Positions 44,184 to 52,101 of a stretch of 64,000 bases of DNA are shown one piece after another (the first letter of the stretch is position 1; each line of letters starts with the position of its first letter). This DNA is from Paenibacillus contaminans. GTDB taxonomy: Bacteria; Bacillota; Bacilli; Paenibacillales; NBRC-103111. Location of the stretch: positions 124,001 through 188,000 of the forward strand of contig NZ_QMFB01000009.1 in assembly GCF_003285015.1 (NCBI RefSeq), written 5' to 3'. The notes under the pieces are model-generated. The model did not search any database. It saw only the letters and a list, made by a program, of their open reading frames with translations, and had not been told where the DNA came from. Position numbers and translations under genes: made by a program.

Positions 44184-45767
44184 TTATCCTTGTGATACTT
44201 CCCCTTCCAGCAGTTCATCCATAATCTGAAACTGCCCGATCGGCGACCAGCTTTTGCCTATCCAGTTCGATACCAAACGAATGTGCTGGTTCGAAGCAGC
44301 CTGTATCCCGTCCCGGCATGCGTTCTGCTGCATCCGGGTCAGGAACTCCGCCGTGCCGTCAAGCTCCTCGAGCTTGCAAATGTACAAATAGTCCGTATCG
44401 AACGGCGGCACCTGGTGCACATCGAACTCCCGGTATTGAATGTCCGGCGGCACACTGCCGCCCGGCTTCAGGCCGAGCTCCGCATACAGCAATGTATTCA
44501 TCGGATGGTTGGCGAGCCCCTGCATCCTGACTTTTTGGCTGTACAGGCGCATGAAGGAGAACGTTTCGCCGGGGTGGATGGAGCTTAATCGTTTTCGGGC
44601 GTCTTGTATTTTTTGTTCGACCTTGCGAAGATTTTGCTCCGCTTCACTTTCTCTGCCTACTAGCTCGGCGATTTTTCGGTGATTTTGCCGCCAGTTCGCG
44701 GTAAATTCCAATACGACGGTCGGCGCGATCCGCTTCAGCTGCTCGTAGAACTGACGATGCCGGCAGTCTGCGATGATGAGATCCGGGCATGCTTGACGGA
44801 GAAGCTGCAGTTGCTGTCCGACCTCAATGTCGTACTCCTCCGGGCTTAGCTCCACATAGAGGCCTTTGTTCAGCTCGGCCAGCGGCTCGATGCCAAGAGA
44901 ACGAAGATTGTCCTCATAACGAAAGGAGCAAGCAACGGCTACGCGAAGCTGTCTTCTTTGGACGTAAACGGCGGGGGAGATTCCTATCGCTCGCTTGAAC
45001 ATCCTGCTGAAATAGAACGGATTGCCGATGCCGACGGATTCGGCCGCCTCTTTAACGGAGTAGTTTTGTTCCAGCATCTGCTTGGAGCTGTCGATCCGAA
45101 TCTGATTCAAGTATTCCATCGGCGATACTCCTTTGGCTTTCTTGAAGCTTCTGGAGTATGAGGTTTGTGTCAGCCCCGCTATATCGGACAACGTATCCAG
45201 CTTTACCTTTTCATGAAAATGCTTATACATATATGCGACAGTTTGGTCGATACCTCCATGTTCCGCCGCCGGCTCGTCCTGCTCGGATACATCATCGGCT
45301 ATGGCCTGCAGAAGCGACTGGAACTCAAGCTGCAGCCTCTGTGCCTGATCGGGGTGCGAACGCCTGTTGCGATACATCCGCTCAATCCGGTTGAGGATCG
45401 GCTTGACCGATCGAATCTGCAGCCTGCCAGGCGGAAGCGGCATACGGGCCTCATCGCCCGGCGAGCAGGTCCAATTCCCCAGACGTTTTCCGACAGTTAC
45501 ACTGCTGAACATGAGCACATAATATTCGATGCAGCTCGATTCGAGGATGATATCTACGTTCATCGACGGCTGCAGAAAATAAATTTGGTTCGGCTGTAGG
45601 GGGATTGCACGATGATCGAGATGCAGCAAACCTTTTCCCTGGATGATCACGCACAGCATATTGCTTGGAATCGGTTGACGGGACAATACATGCTTGGAGC
45701 GGAAGCGGCGTTTATGGAGAGAGGAAAGCAGCATAAGAGGATATTGGGGAACAGTGCAGGACAGCAT
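44184..45767 (-). CDS. AraC regulator fused to a siderophore-binding domain (Btr/YbbB-like)
   Basis: 527 residues. AraC_binding cupin-like region (~15-110; MLCVIIQGKGLLHLDHRAIP), paired HTH (~170-270; TQTSYSRSFKKAKGVSPMEY, NPFYFSRMFKRAIGISPAVY), then a periplasmic-binding-protein-like domain (~280-515; PDLIIADCRHRQFYEQLKRI). In B. subtilis Btr, this domain senses the iron-siderophore and activates the uptake operon. Neighbouring uptake genes and a Fur box at 45851-45865 fit that role. ATG after GGAAGGTGAAGACAT. Confidence 0.88.
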   Translation of the reverse strand: MLSCTVPQYPLMLLSSLHKRRFRSKHVLSRQPIPSNMLCVIIQGKGLLHLDHRAIPLQPNQIYFLQPSMNVDIILESSCIEYYVLMFSSVTVGKRLGNWTCSPGDEARMPLPPGRLQIRSVKPILNRIERMYRNRRSHPDQAQRLQLEFQSLLQAIADDVSEQDEPAAEHGGIDQTVAYMYKHFHEKVKLDTLSDIAGLTQTSYSRSFKKAKGVSPMEYLNQIRIDSSKQMLEQNYSVKEAAESVGIGNPFYFSRMFKRAIGISPAVYVQRRQLRVAVACSFRYEDNLRSLGIEPLAELNKGLYVELSPEEYDIEVGQQLQLLRQACPDLIIADCRHRQFYEQLKRIAPTVVLEFTANWRQNHRKIAELVGRESEAEQNLRKVEQKIQDARKRLSSIHPGETFSFMRLYSQKVRMQGLANHPMNTLLYAELGLKPGGSVPPDIQYREFDVHQVPPFDTDYLYICKLEELDGTAEFLTRMQQNACRDGIQAASNQHIRLVSNWIGKSWSPIGQFQIMDELLEGEVSQG

Positions 45768-45850
45768 ATGTCTTCACCTTCCTGGCCACAGCGTCGGGAA
45801 GAAACGGGACGTCCGCCGGAGCGGCGCCCGTATTTCCCATGACATATCAA

Positions 45851-45865
45851 TGAGAATCATTATCA
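45851..45865. promoter_or_regulatory. Fur box upstream of the AraC-siderophore regulator
   Basis: TGAGAATCATTATCA matches the 7-1-7 Fur box TGATAATNATTATCA at all but one defined position. It lies 84 bp before the regulator start, between it and the nitroreductase gene. Confidence 0.8.
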
Positions 45866-45906
45866 GCAATGTCAGTATAGCTGTTTTTTTATCGGAATGG
45901 AAGGTT

Positions 45907-46476
45907 TTATTTGAAGACGGTCAGCAATTCCTCGGCTGGCGTACGGGGACGAGCTGGCGGAACAACTTTCGGATAACCGATGTGAAGCACGCCGGCTATT
46001 TTTTCCCCCGGCTGCACGCCAACCGTCTCGCGGAATGAGGGATCGTAATTATAGTGGTTTGTTTTCCACACGACTCCAAGTCCTTGCTCCCAGGCGGCCA
46101 GTTGAAAATTTTGAATCAGGCTGCATACGGCGGCGTAATCCTCATCCCAAACCTTCTGGCGCGGATCTTCCTTGAGCACGACAATAAGATGGGCCGGGAC
46201 GGATTCGAGGTATTCCCGCTTTTTAGGTCCATATTTCGCCATATCCTCAGCATCATAGGTACGGACCATCGCTTCAGCGAAGGTTCGTCTGGCTTCGCCT
46301 TGGAACAAGATAAACCGCCAAGGCTGTCGATATTCGTGGTTTGGGGCCCATACGGCCGCGTTCAGCAGCTCCAGCAGCAGCGTCTCGGGAACCTCGTCGT
46401 TCGTAAACAGTCTGACCGTTCTTCTCGCCTTGATCAAGTCCGCTACCGGCGTTTCACTTTTTTCCAACGGTTTCAA
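45907..46476 (-). CDS. Nitroreductase-family FMN oxidoreductase
   Basis: 189 residues, FMN-binding fold. N-terminal KARRTVRLFTNDEVPETLLL, AAVWAPNHEYRQPWRF, then AVCSLIQNFQLAAWEQGLGV and a C-terminal IAGVLHIGYPK. TTG start (MKPLEKSETP) with GAGAGGAAGA upstream; it overlaps the siderophore ATPase gene by 23 nt, so it is the last gene of that operon. It may reduce the imported ferric siderophore or counter oxidative side effects; this is inferred from the overlap. Confidence 0.82.
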   Translation of the reverse strand: MKPLEKSETPVADLIKARRTVRLFTNDEVPETLLLELLNAAVWAPNHEYRQPWRFILFQGEARRTFAEAMVRTYDAEDMAKYGPKKREYLESVPAHLIVVLKEDPRQKVWDEDYAAVCSLIQNFQLAAWEQGLGVVWKTNHYNYDPSFRETVGVQPGEKIAGVLHIGYPKVVPPARPRTPAEELLTVFK

Positions 46477-47329
46477 AATCCATCTTCCTCTCTGAATGGG
46501 TCTCGTTATTTAAACTGGCCGGATAGGGGGTGACCGGCGCAGCAATCCTTCCTTTCCCCTTCGGGATGCACAGGGGCGTTGTAAAAAACGGATCCGGTAT
46601 CACCTTGCATTCCATACCGAACACCGCTTTGACCAGTTCCTCGTGGATGACGTCCTCCGGTTTGCCTTGCGCGTACACCGATTTGTCTTTGATCGCTACG
46701 ATATGGTGCGCATAGCGGCAGGCCAGATTCAAATCGTGAAGCACCATGACGACAGTCGTCCGTGACTGCGCATTCAGTTCGAACAGCAGATCGAGAATGT
46801 CGATTTGATGCGCCATATCCAAATAAGTCGTCGGTTCGTCCAGCAAAATCGTCCGGGTCCCCTGGGCCAAGGTCATGGCGATCCACGCCCGCTGCCGTTG
46901 ACCGCCGGATAAAGAGTCTACCGGCTTATCCGCCAATTCCAGCATTTTGGTCGCTTCCATAGCCTGAACGACCATGCGCTCATCCTCCTCCGACCATTGC
47001 TTGATCCAATGCTGGTAAGGATAACGCCCTTGCTTCACCAGTTGAAATACGGTCAGGCCTTCCGGCGTAATCGGGCCTTGCGGCAAGATTGCCAATCGCT
47101 TGGCAATTTCCTTCGTAGGCAGCTCCCGAATTTGCCTGCCGTCGAGAATGATTTCTCCTTGCTCGGGCTTCAGCAAACGGGCCATCGAGCGAAGCAGCGT
47201 CGATTTGCCGCATCCGTTCGAACCGATGAATACCGTAATCTGCTTTCTCGGCACAGTAAGATCAAGCTGCTCGATAATCCGTTCATGACCATAGGATAAA
47301 CTGAGATTTCGGGTTTCCAATATCGGCAC
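46454..47329 (-). CDS. Iron-siderophore ABC transporter ATPase (FecE/FhuC/YusV-like)
   Basis: 291 residues from GTG 47329, placed 2 bp after the permease stop codon and behind GGAAGGAGCAG. Walker A GSNGCGKST, Q-loop LPQGPITPEG, signature LSGGQRQRAWIAM, Walker B TILLDEPTTYLD, switch His VVMVLHDLNLA. Powers the two FecCD permeases encoded upstream. The C-terminal ~25 residues extend beyond the usual domain and overlap the nitroreductase gene. Confidence 0.93.
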   Translation of the reverse strand: MPILETRNLSLSYGHERIIEQLDLTVPRKQITVFIGSNGCGKSTLLRSMARLLKPEQGEIILDGRQIRELPTKEIAKRLAILPQGPITPEGLTVFQLVKQGRYPYQHWIKQWSEEDERMVVQAMEATKMLELADKPVDSLSGGQRQRAWIAMTLAQGTRTILLDEPTTYLDMAHQIDILDLLFELNAQSRTTVVMVLHDLNLACRYAHHIVAIKDKSVYAQGKPEDVIHEELVKAVFGMECKVIPDPFFTTPLCIPKGKGRIAAPVTPYPASLNNETHSERKMDFETVGKK

Positions 47330-47331
47330 CT

Positions 47332-48387
47332 TTACTGCTCCTTCCGTTTGGCATACAGCAAATAAATAAAAAACGGAGCTCCGACGGCAGACGTAAAGAC
47401 GCCTGCCGGAACATCGAGCGGAAGAAAAAACGTTCTTCCGGCCAGGTCCGCCAGCATCACGATCATGCCGCCCAGCAGCACGGAAACGGGTAACAGCCGG
47501 GTAAAGCTCGACCCGACGAGCTTGCGCGCCATGTGCGGGGCCAGCAATCCGACAAATCCGATGCCGCCGGCAACCGATACCGCCGCCGCTGCCAGCGCGA
47601 CGCTGATGAGCAGCAATATCAGGCGATTTCGCTCGACCGCACTGCCTGCGCTGGCCGCGATATCGTCGCCAAGCTGGCCGATGTTGACGTGGCGGGAGAG
47701 GAGGAAAGCAAGCGGAAGCAGGACCAGCGCCCAGGGAAGAATCGTCAGCACATTTTCCCAGTTGGCTGCATATACGGATCCGGTCATCCACAAATAGGCT
47801 TGGCCGGGATCGTTTTTCGGGCTGAACAGGATCATCATGGTCGTTGCCGCCGAGGTCAAAGAAGCCATGCCGATGCCGATCAGAATAAGCCGCACGGGTG
47901 TGATCCCTTTTTTCCAGGCCAGCAAGTACAGCAAAATCGAAGCCAGAACGGCGCCGGCCATCGCAAAAAACGGCATCCAGCGGATGCTGATTTGTCCGGA
48001 CAGGTAAGTAAGGAATAAAACCGCCGATACGGAGGCGCCGCCGGTAACGCCGATAATGTCGGGAGAAGCAAGCGGATTGCGTATCATCCCCTGCAGCAAA
48101 GCGCCTGATCCGGCCAAAGCGGCTCCTGCCAGCATAGCGACGATAATCCTCGGCAAACGCAGCTTCTGGATCACCATGACATGCTCCTCGGCCCCGGCGC
48201 CGAACACGGCGCGAAGCACATTGAGCGGGGAAATGTACATTTCCCCCAGACCGGTGCTGACAATGGCGATGACGACACTGGCGACCAGCAACACGGACGC
48301 AACGAACACCGTTTTCTTATGAACGAGAAACGATAGGTTCTGCCTTCCCGAGCGATAGGGAGCGTACGCTTTCATGAAGCTTTTCAT
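47332..48387 (-). CDS. Iron-siderophore ABC permease (FecCD family), second
   Basis: 351 residues from ATG 48387 (MKSFMKAYAPYRSGRQ), which overlaps the previous permease stop (ATGA). About nine to ten membrane helices; family motifs ALAGSGALLQGMIRNPLASP, GVTGGASVSAVLFL and GFVGLLAPHMARKLVG (EAA-like coupling region). Forms the heterodimeric membrane channel with the preceding permease. Confidence 0.93.
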   Translation of the reverse strand: MKSFMKAYAPYRSGRQNLSFLVHKKTVFVASVLLVASVVIAIVSTGLGEMYISPLNVLRAVFGAGAEEHVMVIQKLRLPRIIVAMLAGAALAGSGALLQGMIRNPLASPDIIGVTGGASVSAVLFLTYLSGQISIRWMPFFAMAGAVLASILLYLLAWKKGITPVRLILIGIGMASLTSAATTMMILFSPKNDPGQAYLWMTGSVYAANWENVLTILPWALVLLPLAFLLSRHVNIGQLGDDIAASAGSAVERNRLILLLISVALAAAAVSVAGGIGFVGLLAPHMARKLVGSSFTRLLPVSVLLGGMIVMLADLAGRTFFLPLDVPAGVFTSAVGAPFFIYLLYAKRKEQ

Positions 48388-49394
48388 GATCGGACAATCC
48401 CCCTTCGGGCAATGTAAAAAAAGAATGGCACGCCGATCAGCGCCGTCATAACGCCTACCGGCACTTCCTCCGGAATCATGATGAAGCGCGCCGCCAGATC
48501 GGCGGCAATAAGCAGAATCGCTCCAAATACGGCGCAATAAGGAATAACCCAGCGATGGTCGATTCCGGAGAAAAACCGTGCGATGTGGGGGATGACTACG
48601 CCGATAAATCCGATCGGCCCGGCCACGGAGACGGCTCCGCCGGCCAGAACGACTACGATCAGCCCGGCCGCCGCCTTGAGCCACGCCGTTTTCTGCCCCA
48701 GACCTTTGGCCGTATCCTCGCCCATCATCAGGACGTTCAAATCCCGGGATATGAACCATGATGCGATCCAGCAAATGATCATATACGGCAAGACGACAGC
48801 CAGCATATCCGGCTCGCGCCCGGCAATCGTACCGGTCAACCAGTACAGCACGGTGCCGAGCCCTTGTTTATTCAGCACCAGAATGCCTTGGGTAAAAGAC
48901 GAGAACAGCGCCGTCATTGCGGCGCCGGCCAGCACCATCTTCATCGGCGTCAGTCCGTCCCGGCCCAGCGAACCCAGCATGAAGACCACTGCCGCACCCA
49001 AGGCCGCTCCGGCAAATGCAAGCCACATCAATACTTGCATGGACGAAACCGAAAACATAATGGCCGCCAGGACCACGATGAAGCTCGCTCCGGCATTGAC
49101 GCCCAGCACGCCCGGCGAAGCAAGCGGGTTGCGGGTCAAGGTCTGCATCAAGGCTCCCGCAACAGCCAGACTCGCCCCGACCGCGGCGGCGATAAACGCC
49201 CGCGGCATTCGCGTCGTGCGGACAATCATCTGCTCCATGACATTCTCGTCATAGTGGAAGGCGGCGTCCCATGCGATAGACCAGTTGTAGTTGACGGAGC
49301 CGTACATGACGCTCGCGGCCATGCTAAGCAGCAGCACGAGGCAGCCTGCCGCCAGTCCCGCCGCTCTCCAACCATTCGTTCTCCTTACGGGCAT
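48384..49394 (-). CDS. Iron-siderophore ABC permease (FecCD family), first
   Basis: 336 residues. Motifs AVAGALMQTLTRNPLASPGV, LGVNAGASFIVVL and IGFIGVVIPHIARFFSG. ATG behind GGAGATTTTAGCAA. The gap of 253 bp from the binding-protein gene holds a 31-bp palindrome and a dispersed repeat, so the permease-ATPase-nitroreductase genes may have an extra promoter of their own. Confidence 0.93.
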   Translation of the reverse strand: MPVRRTNGWRAAGLAAGCLVLLLSMAASVMYGSVNYNWSIAWDAAFHYDENVMEQMIVRTTRMPRAFIAAAVGASLAVAGALMQTLTRNPLASPGVLGVNAGASFIVVLAAIMFSVSSMQVLMWLAFAGAALGAAVVFMLGSLGRDGLTPMKMVLAGAAMTALFSSFTQGILVLNKQGLGTVLYWLTGTIAGREPDMLAVVLPYMIICWIASWFISRDLNVLMMGEDTAKGLGQKTAWLKAAAGLIVVVLAGGAVSVAGPIGFIGVVIPHIARFFSGIDHRWVIPYCAVFGAILLIAADLAARFIMIPEEVPVGVMTALIGVPFFFYIARRGIVRS

Positions 49395-49417
49395 TTGCTA
49401 AAATCTCCTCGTCATGT

Positions 49418-49448
49418 CAAATGAATGAGCGGACCGCTCATTCATTTG
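49418..49448. promoter_or_regulatory. 31-bp near-perfect palindrome ahead of the permease genes
   Basis: CAAATGAATGAGCGG, a central A, then CCGCTCATTCATTTG: 15-bp perfect arms. No T run follows on either side, so a terminator is unlikely. It lies 24 bp upstream of the first permease start. The sequence type (AATGAGCGN-CGCTCATT) is that of many TetR-family operators; no TetR gene is in the window. Confidence 0.6.
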
Positions 49449-49554
49449 GCATTTTATGAGTTTATCGGACTTCCATGCCGTTTCACGGCACACACTGATG
49501 AATGAATATCGTATTTCAGGGCAGAAAAGTATATCGTGGAAGCGGCTCTCAACC

Positions 49555-49624
49555 CCGGTAAACGCGCCAGCCCTTAGCTAATGATTACAAAGTCGCTTTC
49601 TTCGAAAGCGTTAGGACGGCGAAG
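49555..49624. repeat. Dispersed intergenic repeat, 5' part
   Basis: CCGGTAAACGCG (49555-49566) and the core 49590-49624, identical to 24702-24737 except for one missing T. It lies directly downstream of the siderophore-binding-protein gene (minus strand) and includes the CGCTTTC-TT-CGAAAGCG hairpin. Confidence 0.7.
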
Positions 49625-49647
49625 CCGTTTATCCTTGAAAGTTGCCG

Positions 49648-50649
49648 TTACTTGATTTCGAAATATTTGTACAAGTCGTCCATCAGGGATTGCGCCGCCA
49701 AAGCACCTGCGCTCAAATTCCACGTTATGACGTCGACGGGGAAGTATTTGCCGGCTTTGACGCCCTTCAAATTTTTCCACAGCGGATGCGATGTCCATGC
49801 TTCATGGCTTTGCCGCCTGCTTTCATCCCCTTCGGTAAATCGCGTGATATCGAAAATATAATCCCCGTCCAGCTGTGCCATTTGCTCCTTGGAGGTTAGA
49901 TTAACCACCGTTTTGCCTTCCACCTGTTGGGACTTCGGCCGCGTAAGACCAAGCTCCTGGAAAATCGAACCGGCAAACCCCGTTATATAGATACGGGAGC
50001 TGCCGTCGCCCTCGAATCGGATGATCGAAACTTCCGTTGTGCTCAGACTGCTGCCGACCTTCGTCTTGAACTCAGCTACGCGCTTATCCCACTTACTGAG
50101 AATTTGCTCCGCTTCCTTTTCCTTGTACAACGCGGCAGCGCCAAGCTGCAGATTTCCTTTCCAGTCAAACACGTTCTCTACCATTAACGTCGGCGCGATA
50201 CTGGATAATTGCGGATAAATTTTCTCGTGGCGCGATTTGGCGCCGATAATGAGATCCGGTTTTAAAGCGATGATCGCTTCGATATTGGGTTGGGTTTCCT
50301 CGCCCAAATTTTTGACTCCGTCCATTTTATCTCGCAGAAACTGATACCACGGCTTTTCTTCCCAAGATTCAACGGCACCCGCCGGTTTGACGCCAAGCGC
50401 AATGGAATTGTCGACCATCCCGTTAAACAATAAGACAACCCGTTCCGGCTGTTTTTTTAAGGTAATGCTCCCCATCGCATGCTGGATCGTCTTCTCCCCG
50501 TCCGTGCCGGAGGCGGCTGAGGGCTGCGGCGAGTTTGCCGCTTGCTTGGCGTCCGTTTTTTGCCCGCCCGACTCTCCTGAATTTCCGGCCCCGCACGCAG
50601 TAACCGCGAAGGTAAGCAGCAACATCAGCAGCAATCGTAAAGCTTTCAT
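49648..50649 (-). CDS. Iron-siderophore substrate-binding lipoprotein (YfiY-like)
   Basis: 333 residues from ATG 50649 (MKALRLLLMLLLTFAV), behind GGGAGGACACAGAG. Signal peptide with lipobox VTAC (lipidated Cys20). Class-III binding-protein fold: PERVVLLFNGMVDNSIALGV, TQPNIEAIIALKPDLIIGAK, RHEKIYPQLSSIAPTLM. Similarity by eye is to hydroxamate or citrate-hydroxamate siderophore binders. A strong Fur box lies 41 bp upstream. First gene of the uptake cluster. Confidence 0.92.
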   Translation of the reverse strand: MKALRLLLMLLLTFAVTACGAGNSGESGGQKTDAKQAANSPQPSAASGTDGEKTIQHAMGSITLKKQPERVVLLFNGMVDNSIALGVKPAGAVESWEEKPWYQFLRDKMDGVKNLGEETQPNIEAIIALKPDLIIGAKSRHEKIYPQLSSIAPTLMVENVFDWKGNLQLGAAALYKEKEAEQILSKWDKRVAEFKTKVGSSLSTTEVSIIRFEGDGSSRIYITGFAGSIFQELGLTRPKSQQVEGKTVVNLTSKEQMAQLDGDYIFDITRFTEGDESRRQSHEAWTSHPLWKNLKGVKAGKYFPVDVITWNLSAGALAAQSLMDDLYKYFEIK

Positions 50650-50689
50650 CTCTGTGTCCTCCCTAAATTTGCAAAAGGTTAATTGATAT

Positions 50690-50704
50690 TGATAACCATT
50701 ATCA
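50690..50704. promoter_or_regulatory. Fur box upstream of the siderophore-binding-protein gene
   Basis: TGATAACCATTATCA matches the 7-1-7 Fur box with one change; the flanks (TTGATATTGATAACC, ATTATCAATAATATC) extend the inverted symmetry. Iron-dependent repression of the uptake operon is expected. Confidence 0.85.
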
Positions 50705-50809
50705 ATAATATCGACTGTCACATTTTCTGTACATGAATGATTTTATCCGTTTGACATACCGATTTTATCAGGCGAAATTTTAGGATGCTGACTTGCGGGT
50801 CTATCGTTA

Positions 50810-50965
50810 GAGTTGGAAAGCTGCTATTAACTTGATCGCGTTTGATCTAGGTTTTCTGCCCGCGCTTTTCATGAGAAAATCCGCAGTGGAAAGGACGGGT
50901 TCGTATAAGGCCGCGAGCACCCAAACCTTGCATTTCATGCGGTCAACGTACTATTAGCATTTCAA
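50810..50965. repeat. Diverged ~150-bp intergenic repeat, copy A
   Basis: Includes TTGATCGCGTTTGATCTAGG, CCCGCGCTTTTCATGAG and a GGGTTCGTAT box and ends near GCGGTCAACGTACTA. Copy B is at 51305-51460. Part of a gene-free 1.45-kb interval (50650-52101). Confidence 0.6.
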
Positions 50966-51011
50966 CACTTATACTATCGATTCTTAAGATGTAAGCACTT
51001 GATCGTGCAAC

Positions 51012-51240
51012 GAGTAGTGGTCCTCATAATAAGGAAAAGATTACTATTCGTGAGGCGAACCTCACTATTTCTAACCGAAAACCCGTGATCTGGTGGCATA
51101 ATGAGGCAAATGCAACTATTAGTGAGTCAAACGAAATTGATAGTTGCGTTTGCCTCACTAATGGGCGAGAACGAGTATTATACCTGCGAAATAGTGAGGA
51201 TAGCCTCATGAACAATAAGGTTTTCTCCACTAATCGCACA
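51012..51240. repeat. Cluster of inverted AWTAGTGAGG motifs with a 17-bp hairpin
   Basis: The motif AATAGTGAGG or ATTAGTGAG(GC) occurs at least four times in both orientations (e.g. 51059-51068 minus, 51118-51126 plus, 51150-51160 minus, 51190-51199 plus). 51103-51119 and 51140-51155 form an inverted repeat (GAGGCAAATGCAACTAT / ATAGTTGCGTTTGCCTC, one mismatch). No reading frame or known RNA family fits. Confidence 0.55.
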
Positions 51241-51304
51241 AAGGGGCAGGGGCGAAGCGAATTCCATTCATCATGGCGCCTTTGAAGCGGCGGGGAAACT
51301 ACAG

Positions 51305-51460
51305 TTTAAGAGTTGAAACGCTACTGTTAGATTGACCGCGTTTGATCTAAGGTTTGCCGCCCGGCTTTTCGTAAATAGCTCGCAGGTAAACAGCAGGTTC
51401 GTATGCAGCGCAGCTGCGTCTGTATCTTTATTTTGATGTGGTCAACCTGCTAGTGAACGG
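51305..51460. repeat. Diverged ~150-bp intergenic repeat, copy B
   Basis: Matches copy A in the same orientation: TTGACCGCGTTTGATCTAAGG, GCCCGGCTTTTCGTAA, CAGGTTCGTAT and TGTGGTCAACCTGCTA, with indels between. Shared identity is high in blocks, lower between them. Confidence 0.55.
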
Positions 51461-51621
51461 AAGGTACCGCTAGTACGAGGGGGCGAGAATTTGTCCCCGG
51501 TCAGCCCTAAAACTGCGGATGAAGCAGACGCTCGATGCCGGCGGAGGCAAGCTGCCGTGTAAAAGTCGATCCCGACTTATCGATGGTGTACTATAGAACT
51601 ATGGAACTATGGATAGACTGC

Positions 51622-51786
51622 TAGGGCGTATCTGAAAACCCACTGAGGGGCATCTTTCACCGCCTTTTCGCCCCCTGCTTCGTTCCGTTTGCTTGACGTA
51701 CCCCCGGTACGCCTTCACAAACGCGCCTTGCATGGAACGAAAATTCGGCAAAATCTGCTCCCCTCGGAGTCTCCAGACACGCCCTA
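51622..51786. mobile_element. MITE-like element, 165-bp copy
   Basis: Starts TAGGGCGTATCTGAA and ends CCAGACACGCCCTA; the terminal inverted repeat is GGGCGTGTCTGAA-like, flanked by TA on both sides, as expected for IS630/Tc1-type TA target duplication. An internal palindrome CGTACC-CCC-GGTACG is present. No coding capacity. A second copy, nearly identical but with a ~90-bp insertion, is at 57301-57555. Confidence 0.75.
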
Positions 51787-51978
51787 AAAAAACTAAGAAA
51801 GTCTTAAGAAACATTTCGCTCGGTTCAGCCGTCTATCCTAGGGATCATTTTGGAGACGGAATGCCGCATTGCCGCTGTATTTCCCGCATGCCGGCAAGGT
51901 TCGTACCGGGTAAAGAACGCTTCCTGCGGGAGCCTATGAGACGAGCCGGCGCTCTAGTCTTTCCAAGCCGAAATAGAA

Positions 51979-52064
51979 TATAATGGAATGGAGTCTGAGG
52001 TGGCGAATATTGGAGCTTCCCGTCGATTCATGGGCAGTATTACAACTTTTGGGGTCAATTGACC
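51979..52064 (+). promoter_or_regulatory. Promoter-like and operator-like signals upstream of the VWA/tubulin operon
   Basis: TATAAT at 51979-51984 (in AGAATATAATGG), without a good -35 at 17 nt. A perfect 12-bp palindrome GGTCAATTGACC lies at 52053-52064, in the presumed leader and 38 bp before the ATG, a plausible operator site. Confidence 0.4.
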
Positions 52065-52101
52065 AGGGAGACATACAGACTCGACCATAGGGGGGACATC
52101 G

